NCBI GenBank assembly: GCA_002011235.1
Contig: MTMO01000034.1
Location: forward strand, 1 to 64,000
Length of the DNA stretch: 64,000 bases
Direction of reading: 5' to 3'
Origin: Archaeoglobus sp. JdFR-27
GTDB taxonomy: Archaea > Halobacteriota > Archaeoglobi > Archaeoglobales > Archaeoglobaceae
The notes under the pieces were generated by a model, which worked only from the letters and a program-made list of their open reading frames with translations, did no database searches and was not told the DNA's origin. Position 1 is the first letter of the stretch, and each line of letters starts with the position of its first letter. Positions 49,720 to 60,358 of the stretch are shown one piece after another. The position numbers were made by a program, and so were the translations under genes.

Positions 49720-50898
49720 TTAGAAGAAAAGATCTCTTAAATCCCAGAGAAGCCTGGGATTTTTCTTGATCATTTCAATCATGAGTCTTCTAAAACTTAT
49801 CTGTTCGAGATCATAGCCCGAAATACTCTTCATGAGTTTGTTGATCGTTTCGTCATCCATTTTTAGCATCTTTTTCTGGATTATCTTGTTTCTCCTAAGA
49901 GTCTCGCCGAAATCGTTCTTCCACATTTCATCGTACCTCCTCAAAAATTCCTTTGAAAAGTCGTTTGCATCGATGGCTTCTTTGGCAACTTTTCCTGCGA
50001 AATAGCCCCCCTTTATTGCGTTTGCTATTCCGCCACCTGTCATCGGGTCTGCATGTCTTGCTGCATCTCCCACGAGCATAACGTTATCCGCTACAGCCGT
50101 CTCTATTGGTCCCGTAACGGGAACCCCTCCCGCAACCACCTCGATTATCTCCCCTTCTGGGTAGCGTTCCTCGATGAATTTATCGAGATGCGATTTCGGC
50201 CCCTTCTTCGTCTTTGTGGGAAGCACACCAATCCCAACGTTTGCTGTGTTTTCACCCTTTGGAAAGAGCCAGATGTATCCGCCAGGAGCATATCTGTTCC
50301 CGAGCCAGAAGTGTGTGTAGTCTGCATCGAATTCGATTCCCGTCATGAGATATTGCACGCAGCTTTCTATCTCTCCAATCTTTACTGTGGTATCGATTCC
50401 TGCCCATTTGCCAACTCTACTTTCAACACCGTCCGCTCCTATGACTAGCTTAGATTTCATGCTGAATCTTTCCCCCATTCTTCTTAGCTCAACCTCAACC
50501 CCATTTTCGGATCTTTTCATGGAAGTTGCGGTTGTTTTGACTAAAACATCAGCTCCAGCTCTTGCTGCCATCCTTGCAAGCGCCCTATCGAAGATTTTCC
50601 TTTCGAGGACAAACCCAACCTCGTTTCCTGCCATCTTCGCGGTCATTTTGATCTGGGTTCCATCAGGGGAGTAGATAATCGCTCCAACTACTTCTTTTGC
50701 AATCCAGCTTTTTTCAATCTCAAAAAATTCCTCTAATACCTCTCTGCTCACCCCTTCAGCACACCTAACGGGTGCTCCAATTTCCTGTCTTTTCTCAATC
50801 AGAAGGACATCCAAACCAGCTTCGGCTGCTGTTTTTGCTGCCATCGAACCTCCAGGTCCGGCTCCAACAATTATGACATCGTAATCGTAATCTTGCAT
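49720..50898 (-). CDS. Geranylgeranyl reductase family (digeranylgeranylglycerophospholipid reductase)
   Basis: [58 protein letters not shown]. Confidence 0.93.
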   Translation of the reverse strand: MQDYDYDVIIVGAGPGGSMAAKTAAEAGLDVLLIEKRQEIGAPVRCAEGVSREVLEEFFEIEKSWIAKEVVGAIIYSPDGTQIKMTAKMAGNEVGFVLERKIFDRALARMAARAGADVLVKTTATSMKRSENGVEVELRRMGERFSMKSKLVIGADGVESRVGKWAGIDTTVKIGEIESCVQYLMTGIEFDADYTHFWLGNRYAPGGYIWLFPKGENTANVGIGVLPTKTKKGPKSHLDKFIEERYPEGEIIEVVAGGVPVTGPIETAVADNVMLVGDAARHADPMTGGGIANAIKGGYFAGKVAKEAIDANDFSKEFLRRYDEMWKNDFGETLRRNKIIQKKMLKMDDETINKLMKSISGYDLEQISFRRLMIEMIKKNPRLLWDLRDLFF

Positions 50899-50913
50899 GC
50901 TATCACCTGAAAA

Positions 50914-51147
50914 CTAGCTTTCTGTCTCGATTATCTCAATTGCCTGCATTGGACAAGCCCTTACGCATGCCTTACAGAGGGTACACTTCTCCTCATCTAT
51001 GTAAACGAAGGTCTCGATGAGAACGTTTGCATCGTATTTGCAAACAGCTATGCAAGCGGCACAGTAAGCGCATTTGTATCTATCAATTACGATCTTACCG
51101 GTTTCATTGTTTTTACCATCTTTCTTTTGCTCTGGCAAGGCGATCAC
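50914..51147 (-). CDS. 2[4Fe-4S] ferredoxin-type protein
   Basis: CAYCAACIAVCKYDAN and CTLCKACVRACPMQAI. Confidence 0.9.
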   Translation of the reverse strand: MIALPEQKKDGKNNETGKIVIDRYKCAYCAACIAVCKYDANVLIETFVYIDEEKCTLCKACVRACPMQAIEIIETES

Positions 51148-51200
51148 CCTGATTTATTTTAATCTTTTTTAATTCTTTTTAATTTTAATCTTTAATTGCT

Positions 51201-52670
51201 TTAATAGGCTTTTGAAATGGCAGAAAGCACACCTCTACCCCCACAAACTATGCATTCTCCCACATACTCTCCCTCAAACCAACCTTCAGCTTCCTCAAAA
51301 CTTCCAAGTATGCCTGCGGAGGTGTCCTTTTCAATTGTCTCAGCACAATCTTCAGACATGCAGAAATGAACAAGGGCGACTCCCTTTTCTACCCAATCTT
51401 TGATGTCATCGATGACATCGAAGTATTTAACCCTAGCTCTCATCTCCTCAAAAGCCTTATTCCTCATCCTACCCTTCATTTCTGTTGCCCATCTTTCTAT
51501 GTTCTCCTTTGTAATCTCTGTGGAGTTTATTCTGCTTTTCTTCTTTTCATCTCTGAAAGAAATCGTTACCTCATTCTCCTCTACCTCTTTTGGTCCTATT
51601 TCGATTCTTATTGCAGCCCCCTTGAGTTCCCACTTGTAATATTTCGAGCCTGGCCTGTCGTCGCTATCATCCAAAACAACCCTGTAACCCATTTCTTTAA
51701 GCTTTCTTTCGATTCCCCTTGCTTTTTCCATAACTGCTTCTTCCTTACCTTTATAAAGCACGGGTATTATCACGAACTGAACCGGCGAAACTTCAAAGGG
51801 TAGAACGAGACCTTGGTCATCTCCATGGATGCTTATAAGTGCTGCGACGCACCTCTCCGATATCCCGTAGCATGTCTGGTGGGTAAGGTTGTGGTCTCCT
51901 TCTGGAGTTTCATATTTTATATCGAATGTCTTCGCGAAATTGTCGGCTAAATGATGAACGGTTCCAATTTGCATAGTCTTTCCATCCGGCATTATCGTAT
52001 CGAAAGCTATAGTATAGGCCGCTCCGGGAAACTTATCCCATTCTGGCCTTTTGAAGACCATGTATGGAATGCCGAGAAAATCGTAAAACTCCTTGTAAAG
52101 GTTTATCGCCATTTTTACCTGTTCTTCTGCCTCCTCAAAGTTTCTGTGAACGGTATGGGCTTCTTTGAATGATGTTATCTCCCTAAGCCTTATCATTGGC
52201 CTTGTGTGTTTAGTTTCATATCGAAAGATGTTTACGATCTGGTAAACTCTCAGTGGCATGTCGGAATGGCTTCTTATCCAGAGCTTGAACATCGGGTACA
52301 TGGCTGTCTCGCTTGTTGGCCTTAATGCAAGCTTTATATCGAGTTCGTCAAGCCCACCATGGGTTACCCAGTAAACCTCGTCCTCAAACCCTTTAATGTG
52401 TTCTCCTTCTTTTCCAAGCTCCGTTTCAGGGATGAGGGTAGGGAAGTAAACCTCATTGTGATCTCTATCCATTATCTCCCTCAACTTTCCATAAACCAGT
52501 TGTCTAAGTTTGAATCCAAAGGGGAACCACACATAAAGTCCCTTTACTGGATATCTCACGTCCATAAGCTCTGCTCTCTGGATGAGCTCATGATACCACT
52601 CTGAAAAATTCTCTTTGGGTGGCAAGCTCTCTACTTTCTTCTCTCGAACCTTCACCTTTTCCTGAACCAT
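51201..52670 (-). CDS. proS: Proline--tRNA ligase (archaeal/eukaryotic type)
   Basis: FSEWYHELIQRAELMDVRYPVKGLYVWFPFGFKLR, RPTSETAMYPMFKLWIRSHSDMP, TVHHLADNFAKTFDI. Confidence 0.95.
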   Translation of the reverse strand: MVQEKVKVREKKVESLPPKENFSEWYHELIQRAELMDVRYPVKGLYVWFPFGFKLRQLVYGKLREIMDRDHNEVYFPTLIPETELGKEGEHIKGFEDEVYWVTHGGLDELDIKLALRPTSETAMYPMFKLWIRSHSDMPLRVYQIVNIFRYETKHTRPMIRLREITSFKEAHTVHRNFEEAEEQVKMAINLYKEFYDFLGIPYMVFKRPEWDKFPGAAYTIAFDTIMPDGKTMQIGTVHHLADNFAKTFDIKYETPEGDHNLTHQTCYGISERCVAALISIHGDDQGLVLPFEVSPVQFVIIPVLYKGKEEAVMEKARGIERKLKEMGYRVVLDDSDDRPGSKYYKWELKGAAIRIEIGPKEVEENEVTISFRDEKKKSRINSTEITKENIERWATEMKGRMRNKAFEEMRARVKYFDVIDDIKDWVEKGVALVHFCMSEDCAETIEKDTSAGILGSFEEAEGWFEGEYVGECIVCGGRGVLSAISKAY

Positions 52671-52859
52671 TCTTTCACCTGGGATAATTATGTTCTTATT
52701 GTTGAGCGAAGCTTTGCTTGGTTTGACAAGAAGCTAAAAATAGCTTTCGAATTTTAAGTTTTTTTTCAGAGTTTGTACTATTCATATTGTTTGCTGATTT
52801 TCTTGAATCATTTGTGATTTTGCAATACGGCCTTTGATACGCAACCTCAATAGTTAAAT

Positions 52860-53459
52860 TTAAACTAGTATAAATCTATTCAAATAAAAAACTATTGCAG
52901 GTGTTATGAAAGTCTCAATTAGAGCTGCTGCGAAAAGTATTGGAACGACTATTTTTAAAAATTTTTTAAGGAAAAATCTCAAAGCGTTGGCGATATCCAC
53001 TTGTTCTCCTTTGAAAACCTTTTGATAAAATAATCCTCCTAACTTCATCCCGTAGGCAGATGCTAGGATCACAGCTGGAATTTCAAGAATTCCATGGGGT
53101 AAGAGTGCTAACAAAATCGTAAGAAATCCAACTTCCGAGCCTTTTATAAATGCAACCATGCCAATTAGATACCCATTAACGAAAACGAAGAAAAATGGAA
53201 AAATTCCAAAAAAGAATCCGCTTATCAGGGAAATGAGGGATTTAGCTGTATTGTTTAGGAAAATTATACCAAAAACCTCAATGGGATTGCTAAAATCAAT
53301 AAATTTGAACCCCTCAAAGAGCTGTTCAACGAATTGCGATGATGTATCAGGATTAGACGATGCGAAGGTATATCCCAAGGAGGCGGCAAAAAAGAATACG
53401 ACAAGTAATATCCAGAAAAGTTTCGTACTTCCCTCTGAAAATTCTGCTTCTGCCATCAT
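52860..53459 (-). CDS. SpoIIM/DUF95-family membrane protein
   Basis: IFLNNTAKSLISLISGFFFGIFPFFFVFVNGYLIG...LLPHGILEIPAVILASAYGMKLG. Confidence 0.85.
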   Translation of the reverse strand: MMAEAEFSEGSTKLFWILLVVFFFAASLGYTFASSNPDTSSQFVEQLFEGFKFIDFSNPIEVFGIIFLNNTAKSLISLISGFFFGIFPFFFVFVNGYLIGMVAFIKGSEVGFLTILLALLPHGILEIPAVILASAYGMKLGGLFYQKVFKGEQVDIANALRFFLKKFLKIVVPILFAAALIETFITPAIVFYLNRFILV

Positions 53460-53560
53460 TCCAGAATATTACACTAGCTTTAGTTAAATTTAGCGGTTTT
53501 TGTAAAAATAAAGAGAGGTAAAAGAAAATTTTAAATTAATGGAGTTTTATTTTTTACTGA

Positions 53561-54547
53561 ATGTCAACAGACATCAGAAAACCCATAGTAACAACTGTAG
53601 TTCTTCTTCTCGTTATAGTTCTCCTGGGGACGATCGGTTTCACAGTTCTCGAAGGTTGGAACCTTTTTGACTCTTTTTACATGACGGTTATAACCATAAC
53701 TACTACTGGCTACAGAGAGATTTACGAGTTATCCTTCTATGGGAGATTGCTTGCGGTTGTGTTGATGTTCTTCGGGATTGGAGTTTTTTTCTATGGTATC
53801 AATCTCATTATGCCTGCACTCGTTCAAAGAAGGATGGAGAGGTGGAGAAAGGTGCTTGAAAGTATTACGGACCATTATATAGTTTGTGGTTTTGGTGTTA
53901 TGGGAAAAGAAATTGTAGATGAACTCTCAAAGATAACGGATAAAGATAAGATAGTAATAATCGATGAGAATATCGAGAAGGTGACTGTTGCCAGAGAAAA
54001 TGGTTACATTGCTTTTCAAGGAGATAGCATAGAGGAAAAGACCCTTGAAAGGGCAAGAATAAGACATGCCAAGGCGTTGATAGCGTGTATGTCAGATTCA
54101 GCTAATGCTTTCACAATAATGACGGCAAAAGAACTAAACCCCAACATTTACACAATGGCAATTGCAAGGACTCCTGCCGGGATCAAGAATACGAAAAGGG
54201 CTGGAGCTGATCAGGTTCTTTCCCCCTATTCCGATACGGCGAAAAAAGCATCGATAATACTGAGAAGACGTGGAGCAGCTGAGTTCTTTGAAATAATCAG
54301 CAAGGTTGGAGAAGACTTTATGCTGGAAAAAGTTACAATGACGAACCGTGAATTCGATGGAATAAACATAAGAAACATCGATTTGAGGAATAAGACAGGA
54401 GCTACAGTCGTTGCAATTGAAAGGAATGGTGAAATAATTGTTCCATACGCAACACTCGAGCTTGAGTACGGTGACAATCTTTACCTTATTGGGAATGAAG
54501 AGCAATTGAGAAAAGCGTCGGAATATCTTGGAAAATCAGAAATTTAG
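53561..54547 (+). CDS. TrkA-N/TrkA-C potassium-channel-like protein
   Basis: Two TM helices flanking a pore loop TITTTGYREI; YIVCGFGVMGKEIVDELS NAD-binding RCK domain; TrkA_C. Confidence 0.88.
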   Translation: MSTDIRKPIVTTVVLLLVIVLLGTIGFTVLEGWNLFDSFYMTVITITTTGYREIYELSFYGRLLAVVLMFFGIGVFFYGINLIMPALVQRRMERWRKVLESITDHYIVCGFGVMGKEIVDELSKITDKDKIVIIDENIEKVTVARENGYIAFQGDSIEEKTLERARIRHAKALIACMSDSANAFTIMTAKELNPNIYTMAIARTPAGIKNTKRAGADQVLSPYSDTAKKASIILRRRGAAEFFEIISKVGEDFMLEKVTMTNREFDGINIRNIDLRNKTGATVVAIERNGEIIVPYATLELEYGDNLYLIGNEEQLRKASEYLGKSEI

Positions 54548-54589
54548 ATCAGATAGTCTGAAATGTTCAGATTCTGAGATTTACAGGAG

Positions 54590-55210
54590 TTATAGATCAA
54601 TAAACTTCTCGATCTCCCTCAAACTTCTAATGTGTCCGTTTTCTCCTCTTCGGTCAATAAGAATCGATTTTATCCCTGCTTTTGTTGGTACTTCAAAGTC
54701 GAAATAAGGGTGGTCTCCGATATGTATGATTTTGGATGGGTGTAGGTTAAGGATTCGACAAATTTTGAGATAGACCTCGGGTTCTCTTCTTATATCTCCT
54801 ATGTCGGAGGGGCAAGAAAAAGTCCTCCAAAAAAATTCGGACAACTCTGACAATTCGAAATCCATGATTTCTCTAACTGCATTGGAGACTGCTATTAGTT
54901 TGTATCTTCCTTTTAGTTTTTCAAGCACCTCTAACGCGTCGGGATATATCTTTAGTTCATCTTTGAATTCTTCTAGAATATCTTTTAGCTCTATATCCAG
55001 CTGGAATCTTTTAAACCAATAGTCAGGAAGATACCACCTTAGGTCTTTGTCTCCAACCTCATCATAGCATCTCTTAACAAATTCGAGAGCCTCTGAGTAA
55101 TCAATTCCGTGTTTCTTAGAATAGTATTTCGGGATAAGCTCATTCCAGAATCTATCCATGAATTTTCCATCCACTACAGTTCCGTCGACATCGAAGGAAA
55201 TTACTTTCAT
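54590..55210 (-). CDS. HAD-superfamily hydrolase
   Basis: MKVISFDVDGTVVDGKF motif I; LIAVSNA motif II; IIHIGDHPYFDFEVPTKAG motif IV. Confidence 0.88.
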   Translation of the reverse strand: MKVISFDVDGTVVDGKFMDRFWNELIPKYYSKKHGIDYSEALEFVKRCYDEVGDKDLRWYLPDYWFKRFQLDIELKDILEEFKDELKIYPDALEVLEKLKGRYKLIAVSNAVREIMDFELSELSEFFWRTFSCPSDIGDIRREPEVYLKICRILNLHPSKIIHIGDHPYFDFEVPTKAGIKSILIDRRGENGHIRSLREIEKFIDL

Positions 55211-55333
55211 CTTTCTCTTTGAAATTGTTAAAGAGCTAAAATACTTTTGGTCTTGTTTAAAGTTGCAAAAAATTTTTATATGATTAAATTAATTGTATCA
55301 TATTGTAACGCTAATTTGATATGGTGACAAATT

Positions 55334-56360
55334 ATGACCGAAGAGAAAAATCAGATAGAAGCCCTAATCAAAGATCTTGGTTCAAGAGATAAGGATAAGA
55401 GATGGAAAGCATCTGAGGATCTTTCTAGGCTGGGTGAAAAGGCAGTGAGTCTATTAGTTGAAGCGCTGAAGAAAGGAAGGGATGAAGTTAAAGTTGGGGC
55501 AGCAATAACCCTTGGAAAGATTGAAGGGGCAAATCCGAAACCATTAATCGAGGCTTTGAAGGATAAAAACTGGGAAGTAAGATGGGCTGCAGCGACATCT
55601 CTCGGAAATCTAAGGGCTAAAGAGGCTGTTGATGATTTGGTGAAACTTCTCAGAGATGAAGCGTGGGATGTGAGGAGAGCAGCTGTGATTTCTCTTGGTA
55701 GGATCAAAGATCCAAGAGTTGTAGAACCACTTGTTGACGCTCTGAAATCAGATCTCATGATAAGATTCGAAGCTGCCAGAGCTCTGATCCAGATAGAGGG
55801 AAGCTGTGCCTGGACTGATATCTCTGCTTAATACGAGCGACCTTGATGTTAAGATAAAGGCTGCGGAAGCATTGGGATTGATAGGTTATGAAAGAGCGGT
55901 AGATAATTTAGTGGGTTTGTTAGACGATCCTGAGCAGGGCGTAAGAGAAGCAACTTCAAAGGCTCTTGCAAAAATAGGTGGAAAAGCGATCGATGAGCTC
56001 TTTTCATTTCTAAAATCAGGAGATTATAAACTGGAGGCTTTGAAAGCCTTAGAAGCCAATCTTGATGGGAAACACATAGAAGAACTTCTTGAAGTCTTAG
56101 TAGGATTGCTAAATGAAAGAGATGAGTATATAAGGTATGAAACTGTGGTAAATCTGGGTAAGGTGGGTGAAAAGGGGATTAAACATTTAATCGAGGCATT
56201 GGACGATGAAAGCGCACTGGTGAGGAGAGGTGCAGCAATGGCTCTCATTCTTAATAGAGAAACCTCCCTTAGATACCTTGAGAGGGAGCTGGAGGTTATA
56301 TCTCCCAACATAGAAAAAGCCAGATTAATCCAAGATATAATCAAAAAGATAAAGCAATAG
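55334..56360 (+). pseudogene. HEAT-repeat (PBS lyase-like) protein split by a one-base frameshift
   Basis: ORF 55334-55831 and ORF 55806-56360 are both HEAT repeats; removing one G from GAGGGAAGC near 55797-55801 gives continuous ARALIQIEEAVPGLISLLNTSDLDVKIKAAEALG. Confidence 0.7.
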
Positions 56361-56429
56361 TGGGATTAATTCAGCTATTATGAGGGTTTTTGAAAAAGAT
56401 TTTTATTTCATCTTTCAGAATCATAAAGG

Positions 56430-58016
56430 ATGAAGGGACTTGTTGGCAGGATTTTCGGTGAGGCAAGCTCTACTGAATTCAATTTCGTTGTTTTTGATCC
56501 CAAAGATGTAAAAAGAACAGATTACGTTAAGGTATGGAATGACAGTGATGGATGGGTGGTCGCTCAGGTTATAGATATAGTTGCTACAACGGATCTCAAG
56601 GAGACGGACGTTTTGAAGGGCAGAAATGCAGAAAAGGAAACCTATATCGCAAAAGCTTACGTTATTGGTAAGAGAGATGAAAAAGGACTCTTGAGGATCC
56701 CAAAAACTCCTCTCGTACCGGGTGAGAATGTTTTTAAGGTGGATAAGGATCTAATAGTTGATGTTTTAGGTCTGAAAAGGGAAGGTGTTTATCTCGGTCT
56801 AATTGAGGATACTGATATTAGAGTAAATCTAGATGTGAACTCCCTTGTTCAAAAGCATTGCTGCATCTTGGCAAAAACAGGGAGTGGGAAAAGCTACACT
56901 GCTGGTGTGATAATCGAGGAATTGATTGAACGGGGAGTTCCGATGTTCATAATCGATCCGCATGGGGAGTACGCTTCGTTAAGAGAACCCAACGATAACC
57001 CGGATGAGATTGACAGGATGGGGTTCTATGGTGTATCTCCCAGAGGATATGGCAACAGAATAAGGATTTACGTTCCACCAAACTCTCCATTTATGGATAA
57101 GGCAGATGGAGTTCTGAAGCTAGATGGACTGAACCTCACCCCTGAGGAGATTATAGAACTCACGGGGATAACAAATTCAACCCAACAAGCATTGCTGTAT
57201 CAGGCAATCAAGAACCTTAAAGGGAGAGATTACACGATAGAGGACATCATATCAGAGGTTGAGGCGTTAAAACATAATGCAAGATTTGGGTTACTTGGGC
57301 ATCTGGAGAAGATACTTGACTCGAATCTCTTTGAAAGAGATGCCACCCCTATAGAAATTTTGCTCCAGAAGGAGAGGGCTGTCGTTCTTGATATGAGAGG
57401 TAGCCCACCTGAGCACCAAGATTTGATAGTTTCCCGGGTTTGCAGCATGCTTTTCGAACTTAGGAAGAGAGAGGAAGTCCCTCCAGGAATGATAGTGATA
57501 GAGGAGGCACATAACTTCATTCCAGAGCGTGGTTTTGGTAGAACGGTCTCAACTCAAATTTTAAGAACTATTGCGAGTGAGGGGAGGAAATTCGGTCTCG
57601 GACTACTCGTAATAAGCCAGAGACCTGCGAGGGTAGATAAAAATGTAGTAAGTCAATGTAATACGCAGATAATTCTAAGAATAACAAATCCCAATGACTT
57701 GACAGCAATAAAAAAGGGTGTTGAAGGTTTGACAGCTGAAACAGTCGATGAAATAAGAAGATTGCCCCCTGGTACAGCTTTAGTGGTAAGTCCGGAGCTT
57801 GAGAAGCCGGTTATTGTCAACATCAGAGTGAGAAAAAGCAAACATGGTGGAGCATCGGTCAGCGTGGTTAGTGATAAGAAAGAGAGGAGGGGTAAGGAAA
57901 AGAAAGATAAGAAGAATAAGAAAGAAAAGAAAGAGAAGAATAAAAAAGAGAGAAAGGATAAAACTATGGTTGGAAAATCTGAGAAAAAAGGATTTTTCAG
58001 GAAGATGTTTGGATGA
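56430..58016 (+). CDS. HerA-like ATPase (DUF87) with Lys-rich C-terminal tail
   Basis: ILAKTGSGKSYTAGVIIEEL, FIIDPHGEYASL, IVIEEAHNFIPERG, TIASEGRKFGLGLLVISQRPARVDKNVVSQCNTQI. Confidence 0.92.
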   Translation: MKGLVGRIFGEASSTEFNFVVFDPKDVKRTDYVKVWNDSDGWVVAQVIDIVATTDLKETDVLKGRNAEKETYIAKAYVIGKRDEKGLLRIPKTPLVPGENVFKVDKDLIVDVLGLKREGVYLGLIEDTDIRVNLDVNSLVQKHCCILAKTGSGKSYTAGVIIEELIERGVPMFIIDPHGEYASLREPNDNPDEIDRMGFYGVSPRGYGNRIRIYVPPNSPFMDKADGVLKLDGLNLTPEEIIELTGITNSTQQALLYQAIKNLKGRDYTIEDIISEVEALKHNARFGLLGHLEKILDSNLFERDATPIEILLQKERAVVLDMRGSPPEHQDLIVSRVCSMLFELRKREEVPPGMIVIEEAHNFIPERGFGRTVSTQILRTIASEGRKFGLGLLVISQRPARVDKNVVSQCNTQIILRITNPNDLTAIKKGVEGLTAETVDEIRRLPPGTALVVSPELEKPVIVNIRVRKSKHGGASVSVVSDKKERRGKEKKDKKNKKEKKEKNKKERKDKTMVGKSEKKGFFRKMFG

Positions 58017-58113
58017 TTGAATACTTAAGATTGAATATTTAACAAACTGGATTGGATGAAGTAAGAAGAAGTAAAAAGTAGAGTAAAAAGATAAGGTAAA
58101 ATTAAATAAAAGG

Positions 58114-58461
58114 GTGATTGGGTTGAACTACCTCGTTAGGCTTCAGGGTGGTTGGATCGTAAAGAACGCGAGAACAATCGAGGATGCGATGAACATAGCT
58201 GTTGCTGAGGCTGGGAAAAGGTTAAATCCAGATCTTGACTTCGTTGAAATAGACGTGGGAGATGTTGAATGCCCTAAGTGTGGCGAAGCATTTAAATCTG
58301 CTTTTATGGTGGCAGGAGTCGCTTTGGTTGGTCTTTTGTTTGAGATGAAGGTTTTCAACGCCGATAGCGAGGAGCATGCAGCAAGAATCGCTAAATATGA
58401 GATTGGGAAGCGTTTGGGAAGAATTCCACTGGATGTACTCGAGATTTTAGAAATTGATTGA
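58114..58461 (+). CDS. DUF555 (UPF0212) protein
   Basis: WIVKNARTIEDAMNIAVAEAGKRLNPDLDFVEIDVGDVECPKCGEAF. Confidence 0.85.
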   Translation: MIGLNYLVRLQGGWIVKNARTIEDAMNIAVAEAGKRLNPDLDFVEIDVGDVECPKCGEAFKSAFMVAGVALVGLLFEMKVFNADSEEHAARIAKYEIGKRLGRIPLDVLEILEID

Positions 58462-58599
58462 TTTTCGAAATTTCGAGAAAATTTATCAAATCATATGTTG
58501 ATGGTAGATAGTTAAGACCTTAGAGCTGTTTTTTAGAATATGTGGATGTTTTTTATTCTTTACCCCAAAATTTTTGTTTTTGGATGCTGAAAAACAACC

Positions 58600-59385
58600 A
58601 TGAAAACCATGAAGATCGCAACCTTCAACGTGAATTCAATCAGATCTCGCTTGCATATAGTTATACCCTGGTTAAAAGCGAACAAGCCAGATATTTTCTG
58701 CATGCAAGAAACAAAAGTAGATGACAGAAATTTTCCTGAGGCTGATTTTCATAGAATTGGATATCATATTTTTTTCAGCGGGGTAAAGGGGAGGAATGGT
58801 GTTGCAATCGCCTCGCTCAAAGAGCCGGATAGAGTTGAATTCGGGCTTGACAGCGAACCTCAAGATAGGGACAGGCTCATCAGGGTTGATTACTCTAATC
58901 TGACAGTTGTGAATACCTATGTTCCTCAGGGATTCAAAATTGATAGCCCGAAATATCGGTATAAACTCGAATGGTTTGCAAGGCTTAAGGAGTATTTCCA
59001 GGGGAGGGTGGATCTTGATGGCTACGTTGCATGGTGTGGAGACATGAACGTTGCACCTCAGGATATTGATGTTCACAACCCGAAGAGGCTGAGAAATCAC
59101 GTTTGCTTTCATGAGGATGCCAAATGTGCTTTCGAAGAGATCAAGGCTTTGGGCTTCGTTGACATCTTCAGAAAGTATCATCCTGAGGCGGAGCAGTACA
59201 CGTTCTTTGATTACCGTGTAAGAGATGCGGTTCAAAGGAAGCTGGGCTGGAGAGTGGATCATATCCTTGCTACAAAGCCTTTGGCAGACAAATCGAAGGA
59301 TTGCTACATCGATATGAAACCAAGGCTGGAGAACAAACCCTCTGACCACACCATCGTTGTTGCTGAGTTTGATTTCGAGATGTAG
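58600..59385 (+). CDS. xth: Exodeoxyribonuclease III / AP endonuclease
   Basis: KIATFNVNSIRSRL, FCMQETKVDD, NTYVPQG, CGDMNVAPQDIDVHNPK, WRVDHILAT, KPSDHTIVVAEF. Confidence 0.95.
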   Translation: MKTMKIATFNVNSIRSRLHIVIPWLKANKPDIFCMQETKVDDRNFPEADFHRIGYHIFFSGVKGRNGVAIASLKEPDRVEFGLDSEPQDRDRLIRVDYSNLTVVNTYVPQGFKIDSPKYRYKLEWFARLKEYFQGRVDLDGYVAWCGDMNVAPQDIDVHNPKRLRNHVCFHEDAKCAFEEIKALGFVDIFRKYHPEAEQYTFFDYRVRDAVQRKLGWRVDHILATKPLADKSKDCYIDMKPRLENKPSDHTIVVAEFDFEM

Positions 59386-59520
59386 TCTTGGACTGGTACT
59401 CTAGTATCGTTCTCTATTTTTAAAAACTGATGCACTTCACCCTCAAAAAAGGGATAAGTTCAAGAAAGCTCAAAAATATGTGTAGAAAAGTATAAATGGT
59501 ATAAAAATATACAAAAGATT

Positions 59521-59790
59521 GTGACGACAATTAAGGTGAGGGACTCAGACAAAAGAAGGTTCGACAAATTACAGCATGAATACATAGCCTTGCATGGAGA
59601 AAAGATAAATCAACAGGAATTGTTTTCAATGATCATTGAGTACGTTGAGAAACTTAAAGATGATTTTCTTAGAGTCAGGATATCTAGTCTGAGCGAGGAA
59701 GAGATAAAAAAGTTTAGACAACTTCAGAAGGACTGGGGTGTAGAGACCAGGGAGGAAGAAATAGATTTGATATTGTATGAGCGCCTATGA
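59521..59790 (+). CDS. Putative antitoxin (VapB-like)
   Basis: GTG start; MTTIKVRDSDKRRFDKLQHEYIALHGEKINQQELFSMIIEYVEKL; overlaps PIN gene start. Confidence 0.65.
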   Translation: MTTIKVRDSDKRRFDKLQHEYIALHGEKINQQELFSMIIEYVEKLKDDFLRVRISSLSEEEIKKFRQLQKDWGVETREEEIDLILYERL

Positions 59791-60206
59791 GCATCTTCAT
59801 TGACACTAGCGTGTTCGTTGCCTATATCAATAAAAGAGACTCAAGTCATGATAGGGCTGTTCACTTGCTCGAAGATATCATGGGGGGCAAATATGGAAGA
59901 GCGTACACTTCTGATTACATTTTTGATGAGGCTGTGACCTTCTCGCTACTGAAAACAAAAGATGTAAAAAAAGCATTGGATGTTGGCAAGTTGATTTTGG
60001 GAGATGGGAATCTTCCAAGGTTCACTGATATTTTGTTTGTGGACAGAGGCGTATTTAACAAAGCGTGGGAAATCTTTCTTAAATATGGTCGACTGAGCTT
60101 TACTGATTGCACCTCCATTGCATTGATGAGTGAGTACGAAATCAGGTACATCGCCAGCTTTGATTCTGGATTTGATGGTGTTGTTATAAGGTTGCCTGAA
60201 TACTGA
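59787..60206 (+). CDS. PIN-domain protein (VapC-type toxin)
   Basis: MSIFIDTSVFVAYINKRDSSHDRA...YTSDYIFDEAVT...LSFTDCTSIALM...IASFDSGFD. Confidence 0.88.
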   Translation: MSIFIDTSVFVAYINKRDSSHDRAVHLLEDIMGGKYGRAYTSDYIFDEAVTFSLLKTKDVKKALDVGKLILGDGNLPRFTDILFVDRGVFNKAWEIFLKYGRLSFTDCTSIALMSEYEIRYIASFDSGFDGVVIRLPEY

Positions 60207-60358
60207 AAAGTCAATTTATTTTTCAACGAGTAACAACAAATTTTTCTTCGTCGACTTATGATAAATTCTATTTTTTGGATCGCTATAACCTATCATTATC
60301 ATATGGTAACCAAGAAACTTTTAGAAAATCTTAAGTTTTAAATTAAAAATCTAAGTCC

